Positions 49,500 to 62,183 of a stretch of DNA of 64,000 nt are shown piece after piece; the first letter of the stretch is position 1, and the number at the start of each line of letters is the position of its first letter. Origin of the DNA: Bagarius yarrelli. Taxonomy: Eukaryota > Chordata > Actinopteri > Siluriformes > Sisoridae. The notes beneath the pieces are model-generated. The model was given only the letters and a program-made list of their open reading frames with translations, did not search any database and had not been told where the DNA came from. Location of the stretch: the NCBI GenBank assembly GCA_005784505.1, contig VCAZ01000021.1, positions 3,909,308-3,973,307 on the forward strand, given 5' to 3'. The position numbers and the translations under genes are program-made.

Positions 49500-52400
49500 G
49501 AAAACAAATTTACCAGGATACTGCTTAGCTTTCTTAAGTCTTACAGTACCTGATAAACTGGTATAGGTGTATCTGTGAAGGGGGCAGTACCGAGGTCAGT
49601 CAGGATGTAAAGTTTGAGGTCTCGCACCAAAGCAACATCAGCACTGGTAAATAAGCTATGTTCCACATAGACAGGGTGAGCTTTAAACCGCGCTCCTATT
49701 ATGTTCCACACTCGCATCGTACCAGGTCGTGTGCTGCGACACACTACATAACTGTACACAACATGTACAAAAAATGTAAACCACTCTCTAAATTCTACAT
49801 TACCTTTTTTTTTACTCGATTTAAATCCTAATCAGGGTTTTAAGGAATCTGGAGTCTATCCCAGGGTTCTCGGATCACAAAGCATGTGGACAATGTAAAC
49901 ATCTGCACAAACACATGCTCACTATCACATTACATTCTTTTTCTTTCGTTTTCTATTTCTCTGAGCACACAAAATTATATTGCAGCTCCATCACACACTC
50001 TAAAATGATCTAAAATAGTCTTAATTATTTGTGCTTCGTTCGTGCTGGTTTGTACAGATTAAAGTTTCGTTTGTGCTGCTTTTTATTCCTAACTTTACTT
50101 TCTTAACAAATTGTTAGATTCTAGTGATGTTTAATAGAAAACCTGATGTTGGCAGACTGGCGGACTCTTTTTCTGTACCTTTCTCTCACTTAAAGAATTT
50201 TTTTTTTTTGCACAATTGAAATCAAGTTGTAGCTTTATGTATCTGACACACTTGTAGAAATTAAGTTAGTGGCGTTATTAGAGTAAAAGTTGATACAGTA
50301 CCTACATTAAATTACATTATATCACATTATGCTATAAAATATATAATATTCTGATTGGATGTCTTTTTGCACTAATAGATTATAAATTAGGTACTAAGTC
50401 AGTGTTCACCTTGGATATTTATCCGTAGCTATAATATCCTGTATGCCATCACTCTGTACTTTGTGAATGTTGTATGTAAGAGACTGGTCATTGATTCTTG
50501 AAGCCAGATTCCACAGACGCACGTGCCGCTCTCCCGTACAGAACCCCAAACAGAAACGCAGGTCAGGACAAATGCCTGCACATACAAAATAAACAAATAA
50601 GGTACAGCTGATGTTGTAATTTAGGTGTTTTTTATTTTATTTAAACAATAATTAGAGTATAAAAAGGACTTGTAATAGAGTGCAGTAATATTTCTTTAAA
50701 AAGTATTACTATCCATACTATACTATATGTGTTCTAACCAACCTCCAGTCAGAAGTCCAGGGAACCGTGTCATATGTTTATGATCCTCAGTCTCTAGATT
50801 CCAGATGTTGATTTCTGTGGTTCTGTTATAAGGTGAGGGACAAAAGGCCACTACATGGGTGCCCCCCTTATTGATAGTAATGTAGGAAATGTAATCATGA
50901 CTGCAGCCCATAATAGAACGCAAATACTGGAACGAGGCAGTGCTGAAAAGCTCGATGTGTATTATATCATCGTCTCTTTTATAGGGATACCTTATCCGTT
51001 AGAAAGGAAACAAAGACATGGGGTTTATTAGGGAAGATAATACATTTAGGATAATTAAAAGTAAATAAGAAAAGTTCATTCTTTTAAATTAACGATATAC
51101 CACTGCTAAAAAGGTTAATACAGTTACAAGGTTGGTTTTCATGTAGTCTAATAAAAAGTGTAATGATAAAAAAACATTCTGTTACCTGCAGAAGAGCAGG
51201 AAGTACTGAGAAGTCATTTCCACAGCCTGTATGGAGGCAGCTTGATGCTGAGCTTGTAGAGTAACCAATACTGACCCAGCTTTAGCACTGAAAACAGCAG
51301 CTTCTCTGCCACTTCTAAAAAAACAATTAAAAAAATAAAATTAAAATAACATCCCATTAAAAATCCATAATTAATAATTACTCTCCTGGCAGAGCAGTGC
51401 AAGCAAATAGTTAAATGCATTTAAACAGCCTTATAATGTGGTCTACAAGGATTCCCTATTGTCTCCAAAACTCTAGCCATTCAAAAATAACACATATAAC
51501 CCAAAATAATTTATGCCACAGTAAAAACTCTCTTAACTTTAAAATGACACCATGGTCTATGTATCTGCAATCAATACAACTTTATAACACACTATTACTC
51601 TTTTGATGCAGGAGGACATGTCCTATGTGTTATGTTATAATAGTATAATAGCATTCGTAGAGATAATGTCATAGTTTAATCTATAAAATTATTTAATCAG
51701 TCATCCTTCCAAAAGTTACACAAACATACACTTGGGAAGTGACAGTGTTGGCATAAACTTGCCAGATATGGAATGTTATAAAAATTTTGCGTTTTATTGA
51801 CTTCATCAATAAAAATCACTGTGGTTGTTTATAGTATCTATATGGGATGTGGTAGCCCTGTGGTTGAGTGTTGGACTCATTTTATAATCATAAAATCATA
51901 GGTTTAATTCCCATCACCACCATGCTGCCACTGCTGGGCCTCTAAGGAAGGTCTTCAACTGCTCAGTTGCATTAAAACAATGAGATAAATGTAAGTAGCT
52001 ATGAATAAAAACATCTGTCAAAAAACTTTTGTACACAGACTTATGCAAAAAAATTTTGTGTGGTTTATAGACGAATAGTTACTAACCTATATCCAAAGAG
52101 GACATAGTCTTTAACAGAATTGTGGGAAACCAGAATGGAATTGTCTTTGTGAATAGGATCGTAACCAAGAGTGAGGTTCACACAATGAAGAAGTGAGCAG
52201 GACATTGCTAAATCAAACACCTAACAATACACAATAAATAAAACAAGAAGAATAATGTCTGTAAGAGTTCATTCCACAGTTTACAATAACAATAATAATG
52301 TTATGCATACATAGCATTTATTTTATCATAAATATGTCTTGCCTTGACTATGTGACTGCCATCGTAAAAGATCACTAACAGTCGTGCATCAAAGGTAGAT

Positions 52401-55400
52401 GTAATAACCGGAACATCCGTTGATGTATCTGTATAGAGGATCCTTCCAGAATGCACCTCTTGCACCTGAAGGCTGTGCCCCATCCTTAGTGCCAACACAG
52501 TGTCCTCCAGACAGAGTGTAAGCGCATCGGGGACACAGTTTGGATTATACCCCACTGTACAGGGTATGGAATTGGCAAGGGTTACTGAATCTTCCAACTT
52601 CCAGAGGATAAGGGTTCCATCCACAGAGCATGATACAATATGGTTTTGACCCAGGGCCAGTGCTGTAACAGGACTCAAATGACCTGTAGATAAGATATGA
52701 TGTCAATCATTTTAAAATGAAATCATTTTAAAACAATGAAACAGTTTGAAGAGCAAGTAATCTATTTACATCTTAAAACTCAATCTGTATTTCCCCACGG
52801 AGCCAAGTTTCATTATATCACTTACTTTTTGCTGACAAGAAATAAGGACCTTCACTCCACACTATCACAGTCAAATATGTCCTCCGTGTTTTTCTTACTG
52901 ATTGATACCAAGTCTTTTTTATTGACTGTCCAGGATTTCATCTGTTTTTCTGGGTTTTGCTTTTGTCTGCTCTAGTTAACCCTTTATTCCCTTAACCCAT
53001 TAATCCCTTAAGAAAATTTTAGGATTAAGGGCATAAAGGACTATAAGGGAGCTAATGGGTTAAGGGAATCAAGGGTTTAGGCAAAAGGGTGTTAAAATAA
53101 GGTAGGGGTAAGGGAATAAAAGGATTAGGGGAATGTAGGAATGTACATTCCTTAATTAAGTGAATAAAGGGTTTATGGTGTAAAGGCGGTTAACGGAATT
53201 TAGGATTAAAAGAATAAAGGGTTTAGGGAAAGGGTATAAAAGAAATGTGAGGTTAAGGGAATAAAGGCTTTAGGGAAAAGGGGGGTTATAGGAATAAAGG
53301 GTTATGGGAAAAGGGGGGTTAAATTGATGTGTTGTTAAGGGAATTAAGGGTTTGGGCTTAATGTAACTAAGGTAAATTTGCGGGTAACACAGTATTTAAA
53401 ATGTGCCCTGCTAAAAATAAATATGAATAATACCTCTAAGTCTAGCAAAATGTAAAGCATTTGCTCTGTCATTGGGCAATAAAGTATGGCATATAATATA
53501 TCCATGCTTAAACCTAGTGTAAATAATGTTCTACCTGCAAGTAACGTGTGTGTTATTCCTCCTGGTGACATGAGGCAACTGTAGGATGGCACCAGGACAG
53601 GCAGTGATGAGCACTGGCACTGTGTCAATAGATCATGCAGGTAAGAAAAACGTTGCGGGTCACCTGCAGTGGCATGCCCATGCAATAAAGAAATGTCAAT
53701 GCAAAGAAAAATCCTGCTGACTGTAACATGTTTTAAGTGCCTGTTCCCAGTACCTGGAGCCACGGGCTTATCCTGAGTAGTGATGTGCAGGAGACGTCCC
53801 AGTAACTGAGATGCCAGTTGACATGGGTCTTTTAACAGCACAGGACGTGACAGACAGAAAGCCTCGTTCAGAACATGTATATCAGGCAATTCCCTGTAGC
53901 CCATACACACAAATACGCAAAAACAACTGTTTATTCTTGACTCTATCAGTATAATTTTACTAGACCTATAATTCAAAATATCTTACTTATCAGGCATAAA
54001 ACCAGCTTTTAAATCCTCTTCTACATGGCTGACGGACAGACCCCAGATTTTATGCAGCAGGAACTCGTAGTTAAACAGGCACTTGCTGAGCAGAGACTGA
54101 ATCTGGCCAGAATGTATGAGATGATAGGGCAGTCCATGAAGTTTACGCAAATTAAAGACATAATTTTTCCTGCCGTCTTCTTCTCTACTCCATGCAAGTG
54201 GTTGAAAAATGTGACTATCAGAGGCACTGCAGCTCAAATATTCTGCAATATCTGTATGGATAGCCCTCTTTGATTCTTCCGTTTTTAAATATCGCTGAAT
54301 TATGACATGGCTCAGTTCAATGTGGGTCCAGCACAATACCCACGTCCCATCACTTTCCACCTCCATTATGTGATACCTGAGTTCCCATAGTAGCCGGGCC
54401 AAAAGACCATATGGTACACTGGGATATTCTGAAGTGGCTGAAGTATGATTGTATAATTTGGTAAGCTCCAGAATGACTCGTCTGTCAAGTCCTAACATTT
54501 TCAATAGTTCCTCTTCTGTCACTCCACCACGTGAGAGCGAGATCAGTGACGTAACACGCCGCACCAGATTCTCACCATACTCACGCTCTAAACGTGCCAA
54601 CAGCACTATGAAAAGACTTTTTAAATCCCCAGGAAGGGCGAGCTGTTCTGGTAAGGAGAAGGATGTCCATGTCCTACTTTCAACGTAGGCAAATCTAAGA
54701 TAGATAGGTAAAGGACAGAAGAGACAGGAGCGCAATAAAAGGCTCCACTGGTTCTCTTGAAGCTGAGAAAAGTCAGAGACAAGCTTAGAGGTCAGGCTGG
54801 CATTGATTTCCTCACTACTTAGAGGTGGAATGGCAAGAACCAAGACTTTGGCTTGGGTCTGAGAGAGATGAGAGAGACATAAGGAGGCAATAGGAAGTAC
54901 AGAAAAAAATGTGAGCAACTTCTGAAGAGAATATGGCAATCTTTTAGTAAGATCCTTTTTCTTATGGTACACTTAATAAAAGGGGCACCTGTAGCATGTG
55001 GGCAGTAGTGGATTTTGTAATGGCAGACAGGATAACGTAAACATGTTGAGGTAGATGAGTGTAGAGCCATGACAGATCAGCATCATGTTCTTCAGCCAGC
55101 TCATCCAGACCATCAAGCACTAGAACCAAGGGCCTGTTTTCATTTACTAATGCCAGCAAAGAATGCAGCTCATTGCGCAATTGTGCCAAAGACTGTAAAG
55201 CAAAAGAAAAATTATTATAGATAATGCAGTCAGAATGTATTAGCTTAAAGCCACAACATTAATATCAAGTGCTTACTTATAAATACATACGGAAAATACA
55301 CTGGTTTTTGAATTGACTTTAAATACAAATTAACTAAATTAACTAAAAATCAACAGTTCGTACAAAAATATATATATATTTTCCAGATATAAGCTGATAT

Positions 55401-58400
55401 TTAATTGTTTGATTTATAAAAAATAAAGGGCAGTGTACACAAATCCCCATATAGCAGTGGTGGAAAGTAACTAATTATAAATACTTATACTTAGTTAAAA
55501 ATACTTGTTACATTACTTAAGTAGATTTATCCTTTTTTGTTTTTTGTTTTTGTTTCTTTTTTGTATAATTACCGTGCTGTACTTTTACTTTTGCTGTTTA
55601 AAAATTCAACTTCACTGCATTTGTTTTACACAAAAAGTACAAAAAAATCAAGGTGCAAGCCAACGATAAACTGGGTTTGGCAAATAATAATAATGATCTT
55701 GAAACAGTTTACATTCAGATAAAGACAATGCCTGCAGAGGATACCAACTGACCCTCTGATAAGGTCAACGATAAACATCCCTGGCCTCCTCTTTCTCCTT
55801 AATTTGGTTTCAGAAGCAATAATGAAAAAAAGGAGATGCTTTTTTCTGTCTGACACTTAAGTAGGAGTTTGTATCGTTTGAATGATCAATTACATCAATT
55901 AGCCAAAAAAATATATCAAACATTATTCTGTTGCAGCTGAATACCAAAAACAAAAATCAGCAGCCAACAACTAAACACTCAAATAGATTTTAATAGACTT
56001 TAAAAAAAATAGCCCATAAGTCTTAAAATGAGATGAACGTCTTCCACCTGAATGGTTTAAAATGGTTTATTTTACACACTTTGTAATGTAAGTAACTTAA
56101 TTAGTTTTTTTTTAAACCAAAATACTTACTTTTACTTAAATCATATTATTTAGTTATTCTACTTGTATTCAAATGAATTATTTCTTAAGTAGCGATACTT
56201 TTACTTTTTCTACCACTACCAATTAGTTATAATGTTAGCATTGTTTGCAATTTTAAAAATAGGAACTCCAAGAAGTGCTAATAGTGGGGCAGAAATGATG
56301 GAGCAGTTACCAAGGTTATGATTATCCACAATTTCAGCTACATTAAAAATAGTCCACAGTCACCACGGTCTTGTTTTATAGCAAGTAATCTGACTTAAAT
56401 CTGATTTAAAGCTAATATATTTCTACAAATAAAATCAAACTGAGAAAACAGTGTGCCTATGATTTGCGAAACCTGTTCTTACATAAACTACGATATGATT
56501 TATAAATGGGGCATATCAGAGGTGAGGTTTTTCATGTAAAAGTTTATTAACAGAAACATATGTTTATCTATTTTACAGAGTTAATAGAAATAAAGATGTT
56601 TTTCCCAGTTACAATTATAAGACAATATAAATGATGAATCAAATGCTAGGAAAACATACCTCTGATATTTCTGTGTATTTGCAATTGTAGATTTCCACAA
56701 TCTGTGTACAAAGCCTTTGCAGAATAAGACGCACATTTCTGCTGTCTGATGTCAGTCCAACAAAACACACCAGCACTGTCACATCTCTAAAAAAAGGGGA
56801 CAGAATGTATCGTTCCATAAACCTACTAATAACTAAAATGTTGTTAATCTCCACAATGCCTTTTCTGCATACCCAGATGTCCACGTTGGTAAAAGCTCTG
56901 TCACCTTGGCCAGGATGGTGCTTTTTCCCACACCTGGCTCCCCTAAGAGCAGCAGAGCATTCTGGGAGGAGGCTGACTTTTGAAAGGCATCTCTGACCTC
57001 CAGTAGAAAGTTCTGCCTTAGCTCAGAAGTCTTTGCCCTTCCAAAAAAAAGAGAAATATATAAAGAAAAGTAGAAACAATTTCATCTCTCTTAAAGTTAT
57101 ATTACAATTTCACAAGAAAAGAGCATGTGTTCATTCAAGCTAAACCACAATAAAACTGTACACATAGTTTAAAACTCACAGCATTTGTGCATGTTTAAGG
57201 TGCAGCTGGATCTCATTTTGAATTTGATGTTGTGCAGCTTCTTTTCTCATGATATCATAAGATCCTTTAACTGGTTTTAGCTGCATCACCCTGTAACAAA
57301 ACCGACTATATTTAACCATCTGAACATTCTAGTGAAGAGCAAATCATCATTTAACATCTATACCTGTTAAAGGCTGCTATGATTGTGCGCAGGAAATGAG
57401 AACAGAGACGTTCTGTGTAGAACTGATGTGATCTGTTATGTTTGGCGCTCAGACCCTTCTTCCCCCAGCTTACGCTAACCTCATAAATATTCGTGTGTCG
57501 CAGCTTTGCAATGAAAACATGTAAAAAGACAGGTTTATATGTGCAAGTATACATAACCACATTTCTACTGTCAACAGTTAAGGAATTATCTCCTAAAAGA
57601 ATGCTGTTCATTTCTACGGTTAGCTTTAGCAAGACACAAATCAGCTGGTGCTTGATGAAGGCCTAATGCATTACTGGAACATCACTTCAAATTAGACACT
57701 TAAAATCTCCTCATATCATTGTCAGTCAGATGTAATTCTATACTTTACCTTGCTGTGGATGTTGTGGATGAAGTTCTGCTGTGCTTGATACAGGGAATGA
57801 TTGAGCTCTGCCCTGCCTTTCTGCAGGTCAATAAACTGTGAGGCATATTCACTCCTTAGGTTAAACAGCAGATCGGTGATGGTGCGCTTATAACAATAAC
57901 TGTACTCCTCAGCAGGGAGCTTTGCTCCAAGACCCTGTTCTACCTCCCAGTCCAATACTGAAAAAAATTCTATTTATAAAAACTATGTCCACTATGTGTA
58001 TTTTACATGACAAAAGTAGGAAACACATGCCTGTCCTAAGGAGACACAACGTTTTTGTCTCTCCGATGGCTTCTGGTCCATTGGTCTGCAGCACACGACA
58101 TATTTGCTTACAGGTAAAATACCATGCTTTTCTCGCTGCTTTCCTACGCTCTCCGTCACGACTCAGGAAGTCAGGGTGGTGTGTACTAACGTAGAAAAAA
58201 ACAGGAAAAATCATCATCTTTAATAGTCACTTTGCTTAATGGCATCACATAATGATTTTACCCAAATGGGAAAAAATGGCTTAAATTATTTCTGTCTTTA
58301 CTGTAAAGAGAATGTTTCAGTTTCCCTAATGGTGTTCACTGGGTTTAAGTTTCGGGCTTTGTGCATGATACTCAGGTGCTTTCAACAAAACTATGGCAAA

Positions 58401-61400
58401 CCATGCCTTTGCAGGCCTTATAGGGCACAAGGGCAATGACATGCTGTAAAAGTGTCTGGGAATCCATATTTGAAGGCTCACAATTCCTGGATCGGGCAAC
58501 CACTGACTTGTGGCCGTATAAATTATGTCAAAGTAAATACTGTAATCGAGGAATCTTATGTTTTAAGATTAATATGACTGTTTAAGATAATCACTAAAAA
58601 AGATATCAGCTTCTCAAAACTCTACCAGCTAAACAAGTAGTTCAGCATTTTTTTTCCCAATGTTACAAGTGCTAATAAAAGTATAGCTATTAGCTATTAG
58701 CAGCCAAGTTCACCACCCCTCTAAACACAACACAAAGTGGTTGTGCTTAACACACATTCAAGGTTAAACTGATTTAATGCAGTCTTACCTGACAGGCAGC
58801 AGTCGGTACACAGGTGGAACCGTGTTTTCATCTAGCCGATACCATGTCAGCAAGAGGGTCAAATCCTGGTCAAAATCTGCCCAACATCTTTCTAAGCAGG
58901 CCTTTTTTTCACCCTCCACACAGGAATTGGTGTTTTCACTTATTGAAGCAGTGCTTCTTGTGTTCCCCTTATTTTCAGACTTTGCTGTTGAACTATGAAG
59001 GGTGCTATTGGAAATTCTAGGTTGGGTTTTTGTTGGTGTTTTTTCCAAGTCTGGCTGCTTTTTGGAAACCTTATCCCGGTCTCTTATAAGAACTTTCAAA
59101 ATTGCTTCAAAGTATTTTTGGGGAATGGTGGTTGGTAATGACTGGAACTCATGCTTTTGACCTGTTAATAACTGTGGATGTTTGGCGAAGGAATTAAGAA
59201 AAGAAAAAAGCATTGTGTTCAAAATTAGGTATAGTGATATCTTTTTTTGTATTTGATTATTTTAACAATTGTTGGTAAGGGCTACAATAAGGATTGTAAA
59301 AAGACTCACCAAAAAGTTTGGCCCCTTTGTCTCCTGACACTTTGTAAGCATTTCTAAATGCAACTGCACTGAATTATGGTGGTCAGTAACAGGGTCTTCC
59401 ACACCTCTGCGTAGGTCAATCATTTTAAAATCATATCCTCTCTGCTTACAGTACAGGTACAGATGAGGATACACACTCTCCATTAGCGCTGTACGCTCTT
59501 CAACTGTATCTACACAAAAATACACACAAGCTTTATTTTAAAACAGCATGTAAGTCTATAAACTTTTTTACAAAGACACTGAAACCACATGCTTACACTC
59601 GGGCTGAGGTTCTTATTGCCACAAAATTACTAATCATCTAAGTCAACAACGTGACTGAAACTGAAACAACGTGAAACATAATGCAGACATAAATGTACAT
59701 ATATTGTAGATGAAAGGATGGAAAATATTTTAGTAAGTTTATTTTGTTTGTTTGATTATTACTACAATAATAATGCTTGTAATGCTTGTATTCTTACATG
59801 CATTAACATTTACATGTACAGCATTTGGCAAAGTTCAGAGTTATTCAGAGTGACAAACAGAAGCACTTTAAGTCTTAAGTGGAAGATGTGGTAGATCAGC
59901 AGATAAGGTGTTGGACTGCTGATCAGAAAAATAATTGGTTTGATTCTCAGGGCCACCAAACTGCCACTTTTGGGTCCCCTGGAAAGGCTGTTACTATGAA
60001 CTTTTACCTACTTAGTAACTAGCAAAATGTAACTAGCTCTGGATAAAGGTGTCTGCTGAATGCTAGCAATGTAAATGCAAATGAGTCTCTGGTAATTTAT
60101 TTTCTGGGAGAGTCATCACTTTTCCCAGAAAACTACTTTTACCTTCTTTTATGATACAAATGTCACTTTTTCAATCATCCAGCCAATGTCTGTACACTAA
60201 AGTATGCATTTATTCAAAAGGGATTCCGAAGGGAATCATTTTCCATTTCACCATTAGCAAATGATTGTTTTAGCTTAGAATCGAGTTGATTAATTTACAA
60301 ATAGACTATCAAGAATTTATCACTTGCCATTATTTAGTTAATAGCACTATAATAATCCCAGTGCATTTACGGTAAATGTAGATAAACCACTGGTGGAATT
60401 TGCCACAGGAAAATGTATAAATATGCTAAAGTATTTAACAATGCATATAAAATAAGACATAAGTTTTGCCTCCTGAGATGCTGTAAACATGAGATAGGAA
60501 CATAACTAAGACAAAAAAAAAACTCAAATTACAGTCTTTGTTACATAAAAGCTAATTTTTTTTATAAATGCATCAAATTACCCTACATATTTTTATTAGT
60601 TAATAATTTCTTCTTTCACTTCAAATAAAAGTGTTAATATTGTGTCAGTAAGCTATTTGAGGTGTAGTAGCATGAGTTGGGCCACTTTTGTGGCAAAACA
60701 ACCCATTTCTATTTCCTCAGGTCCCTTTCAGGTCGTTTGGATAGGTAACCTTGAAAATGTATTGTTGTCTAGAATTATCCATTATTTATCTTTGGTGGTT
60801 GTCAGTCTTACCTTTATATCCCCCACACAAATAGATCATAATCCTCCTCTTGATATGACAATGTTTATTTGTCTCCCACTGCACGGAATTTAAATCCGGT
60901 AAGTAATGGCCTTTTTCATTCCATTTCTTATCTTTCCATCCATGTGTGTCCAGAGAGGAGCCCAGGTGTGGTGCTTTGATTGAACAATTTTGCAAAGCAG
61001 GAAAGTCTTTCTTCTCCCACCTGTCCTTTAAGATTGAGCCTGGCAGAAACTGTAGCTCAGTATCCGATGTGCTTACGGTACTGTTGCCTTTGAATGAGCT
61101 GTTTTGAGCCTTTTCCTCAAATGGAAACATTATTAATTAAAGGATTTTTTTTTATGTTAAAAAACAAATTCCTAAAAAAACATTAGTATCTTACCTTTAA
61201 CAATGTTTTATTTTTCACTATTAACACGTCTTTGGTTGTCTCCTTACCAGGAGATAAATATTGGCAGGAAGTTGTCACATGTCGCTGTTGTAAATGGTAC
61301 TGTGGAAATTAAAATTTCTGCAAAATCAATTTTCTGTTGATATCACACACTGAATTTTAGTGAATCAACTAATAAAAAGGTGGGTTTTCTTGTTACAGAG

Positions 61401-62183
61401 TGCTTACTTTGAGGTGGGTGATGACCTTCAGCTCGACCTCCATGCTTAACTTTAAATAAGAAGCAACCGGATACGTTGAGCTTTTCTGTTTATAGAAACA
61501 CACAAACAGTCGCACAAACAAAATGTTAGCTTACCATACAATGCTTATACAATAAAATGTTTAAGAATAATAATCTTGGTCTTGTTCGAACATATATGTT
61601 TATTTATCTTGTACTCGATTGTCCTTTTAGGACATCATTTAATCGTTTTTGAGAAGAGAATAACTCTTGTAGTCTGTTAGAGCCTGAATGCTGCAAAAGG
61701 TATAAATTTTATTAAGGATTTCCAAGTAGTGGAGGAAGTAGCGACAAATTAAAGATTATTAAAGTGGCCAGTTTTTGTAGACAAAAAGACACAACGGTTT
61801 AATGATTTAAGGTGGTCTGGAAGCAGAAAAGGGAAAAAAACAAATAAAAAAACTTACCTTTGTTTGTGATTTAACAGTGCCATTGGAGATGGGTGGAAAG
61901 TGCATGGATTCATGTTTCTGCAAATAGTCACATTAACATGTTTTATATAAAATTATCAAGTCAGTTATAATAACAGCACTGGTAATTACTCGCTTTGGTA
62001 TTAAAATAATAACAAATTGGAAGAATTGAAATAAATTATTTCGAAAACATCATGTTATTTGGAATAAAGACAGATTTTATTGCTATTGTGAAATTACTAA
62101 TTTAGACTACGTGTTTTGTTGATTTAAATTAGAGGTAATTAGATAAATAATCTTACTGTGTTGTTTTTGGTAATTGCCTTCAT
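43150..62183 (-). CDS. nwd1: NACHT and WD-repeat protein, NWD1-like, 1906 aa, 30 coding exons
   Basis: Thirty minus-strand exons (62183-62157, 61917-61858, 61485-61408, 61299-61195, 61115-60812, 59509-59310, 59171-58789, 58185-58031, 57957-57749, 57503-57364, 57290-57180, 57037-56873, 56786-56660, 55192-54989, 54858-53987, 53893-53754, 53663-53535, 52683-52343, 52220-52087, 51314-51186, 50990-50743, 50575-50410, 49751-49550, 48210-48080, 47693-47557, 46356-46202, 46072-45866, 45351-45257, 44332-44208, 43391-43150) total 5721 nt in one frame. Residues 1-180 are unrecognised. Then come a DUF4062-like region (IMIYLCGGYK, EERTALMESVYP, WYRLDENTVPPVY), NACHT with Walker A GEPGVGKST (623-631) and Walker B LVLVLDGLDEL, a helical part (LPYHLIHSGQ as in NWD1) and about ten WD blades (IWNLET, VRLWNLAS, MRVWNI, LKVWEPF, SVWDLEAG) from about 1100. 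The tail is acidic (SSSSDEEED). Probably a cytosolic STAND-type ATPase scaffold; NWD1 versus a fish paralogue is unresolved. Introns 8 and 18 use GC donors. Confidence 0.88.
43449..43880. mobile_element. DNA element copy, reverse orientation
   Basis: Begins 'atggcccaaagtttctaaac' and contains 'gctttgttg' and the promoter-like 'ctgaccacacaaatgctttt'; same family as 2111. In the last intron of the NWD1-like gene. Confidence 0.55.
44570..44990. mobile_element. DNA element copy
   Basis: 'ttatggcaacagtttgggga' and 'ggatgtgctggtcaagtgtccacagacattttgccatat' sections (44910-44976) mark the right end of the same family. Intronic. Confidence 0.6.
46945..47270. mobile_element. Interspersed teleost repeat
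   Basis: 'attcattcattcatcttcta', 'caggtcgccagtccatcaca' and 'caacagtgctaaccactaag' are landmarks of a very common fish repeat, probably of LINE/SINE origin. Intronic in the NWD1-like gene. Confidence 0.65.
48362..49290 (+). mobile_element. Tc1/mariner-like transposon relic
   Basis: Left end agtgaagaaaaaaagtat and right end aaatacttatttcactcaa are inverted partners. Between them are remnants of the transposase N-terminal helix-turn-helix (KTKELSKKVRDKIVDLHRTG near 48617) with a stop soon after, and later pieces with stops. Dead copy in an intron. Confidence 0.8.
49421..49497. repeat. (TA)n microsatellite
   Basis: About 38 TA units, beginning about 130 bp beyond the Tc1 relic and ending 53 bp from an NWD1-like exon. 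Confidence 0.95.
51845..52020 (+). mobile_element. tRNA-derived SINE, diverged
   Basis: The head gatgtggtagccctgtggtt, box aggtttaattcccatcacca and degraded tail are recognisable. Intronic. Confidence 0.7.
53005..53355 (+). repeat. G-rich intronic minisatellite
   Basis: Degenerate 33-50-bp units of the kind gggtttagggaaaaggggggttaaggaataaa, with many GGG runs on the + strand. To the left (about 52978-53010) the same motif occurs as CCC-rich sequence, in inverted orientation. Lies in intron 17 of the NWD1-like gene. Confidence 0.8.
55455..56218. mobile_element. MITE-like DNA element, about 765 bp
   Basis: The left end cagtggtggaaagtaactaa matches the complement of the right end (ctttttctaccactac), a widespread fish element with paired acttaagta motifs. 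Fills most of the intron between exons 13 and 14. Confidence 0.65.
58330..58520. mobile_element. DNA element fragment
   Basis: 'ggtgttcactgggtttaagt' and 'caaaccatgcctttgcaggc' belong to the family at 2111. Intronic. Confidence 0.5.
59882..60085 (+). mobile_element. tRNA-derived SINE
   Basis: The head gatgtggtagatcagcagat, box ggtttgattctcagggcca and tail gctctggataaaggtgtctg are clear. A reverse SINE tail fragment lies just before it (59808-59860). In intron 5 of the NWD1-like gene. Confidence 0.75.
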
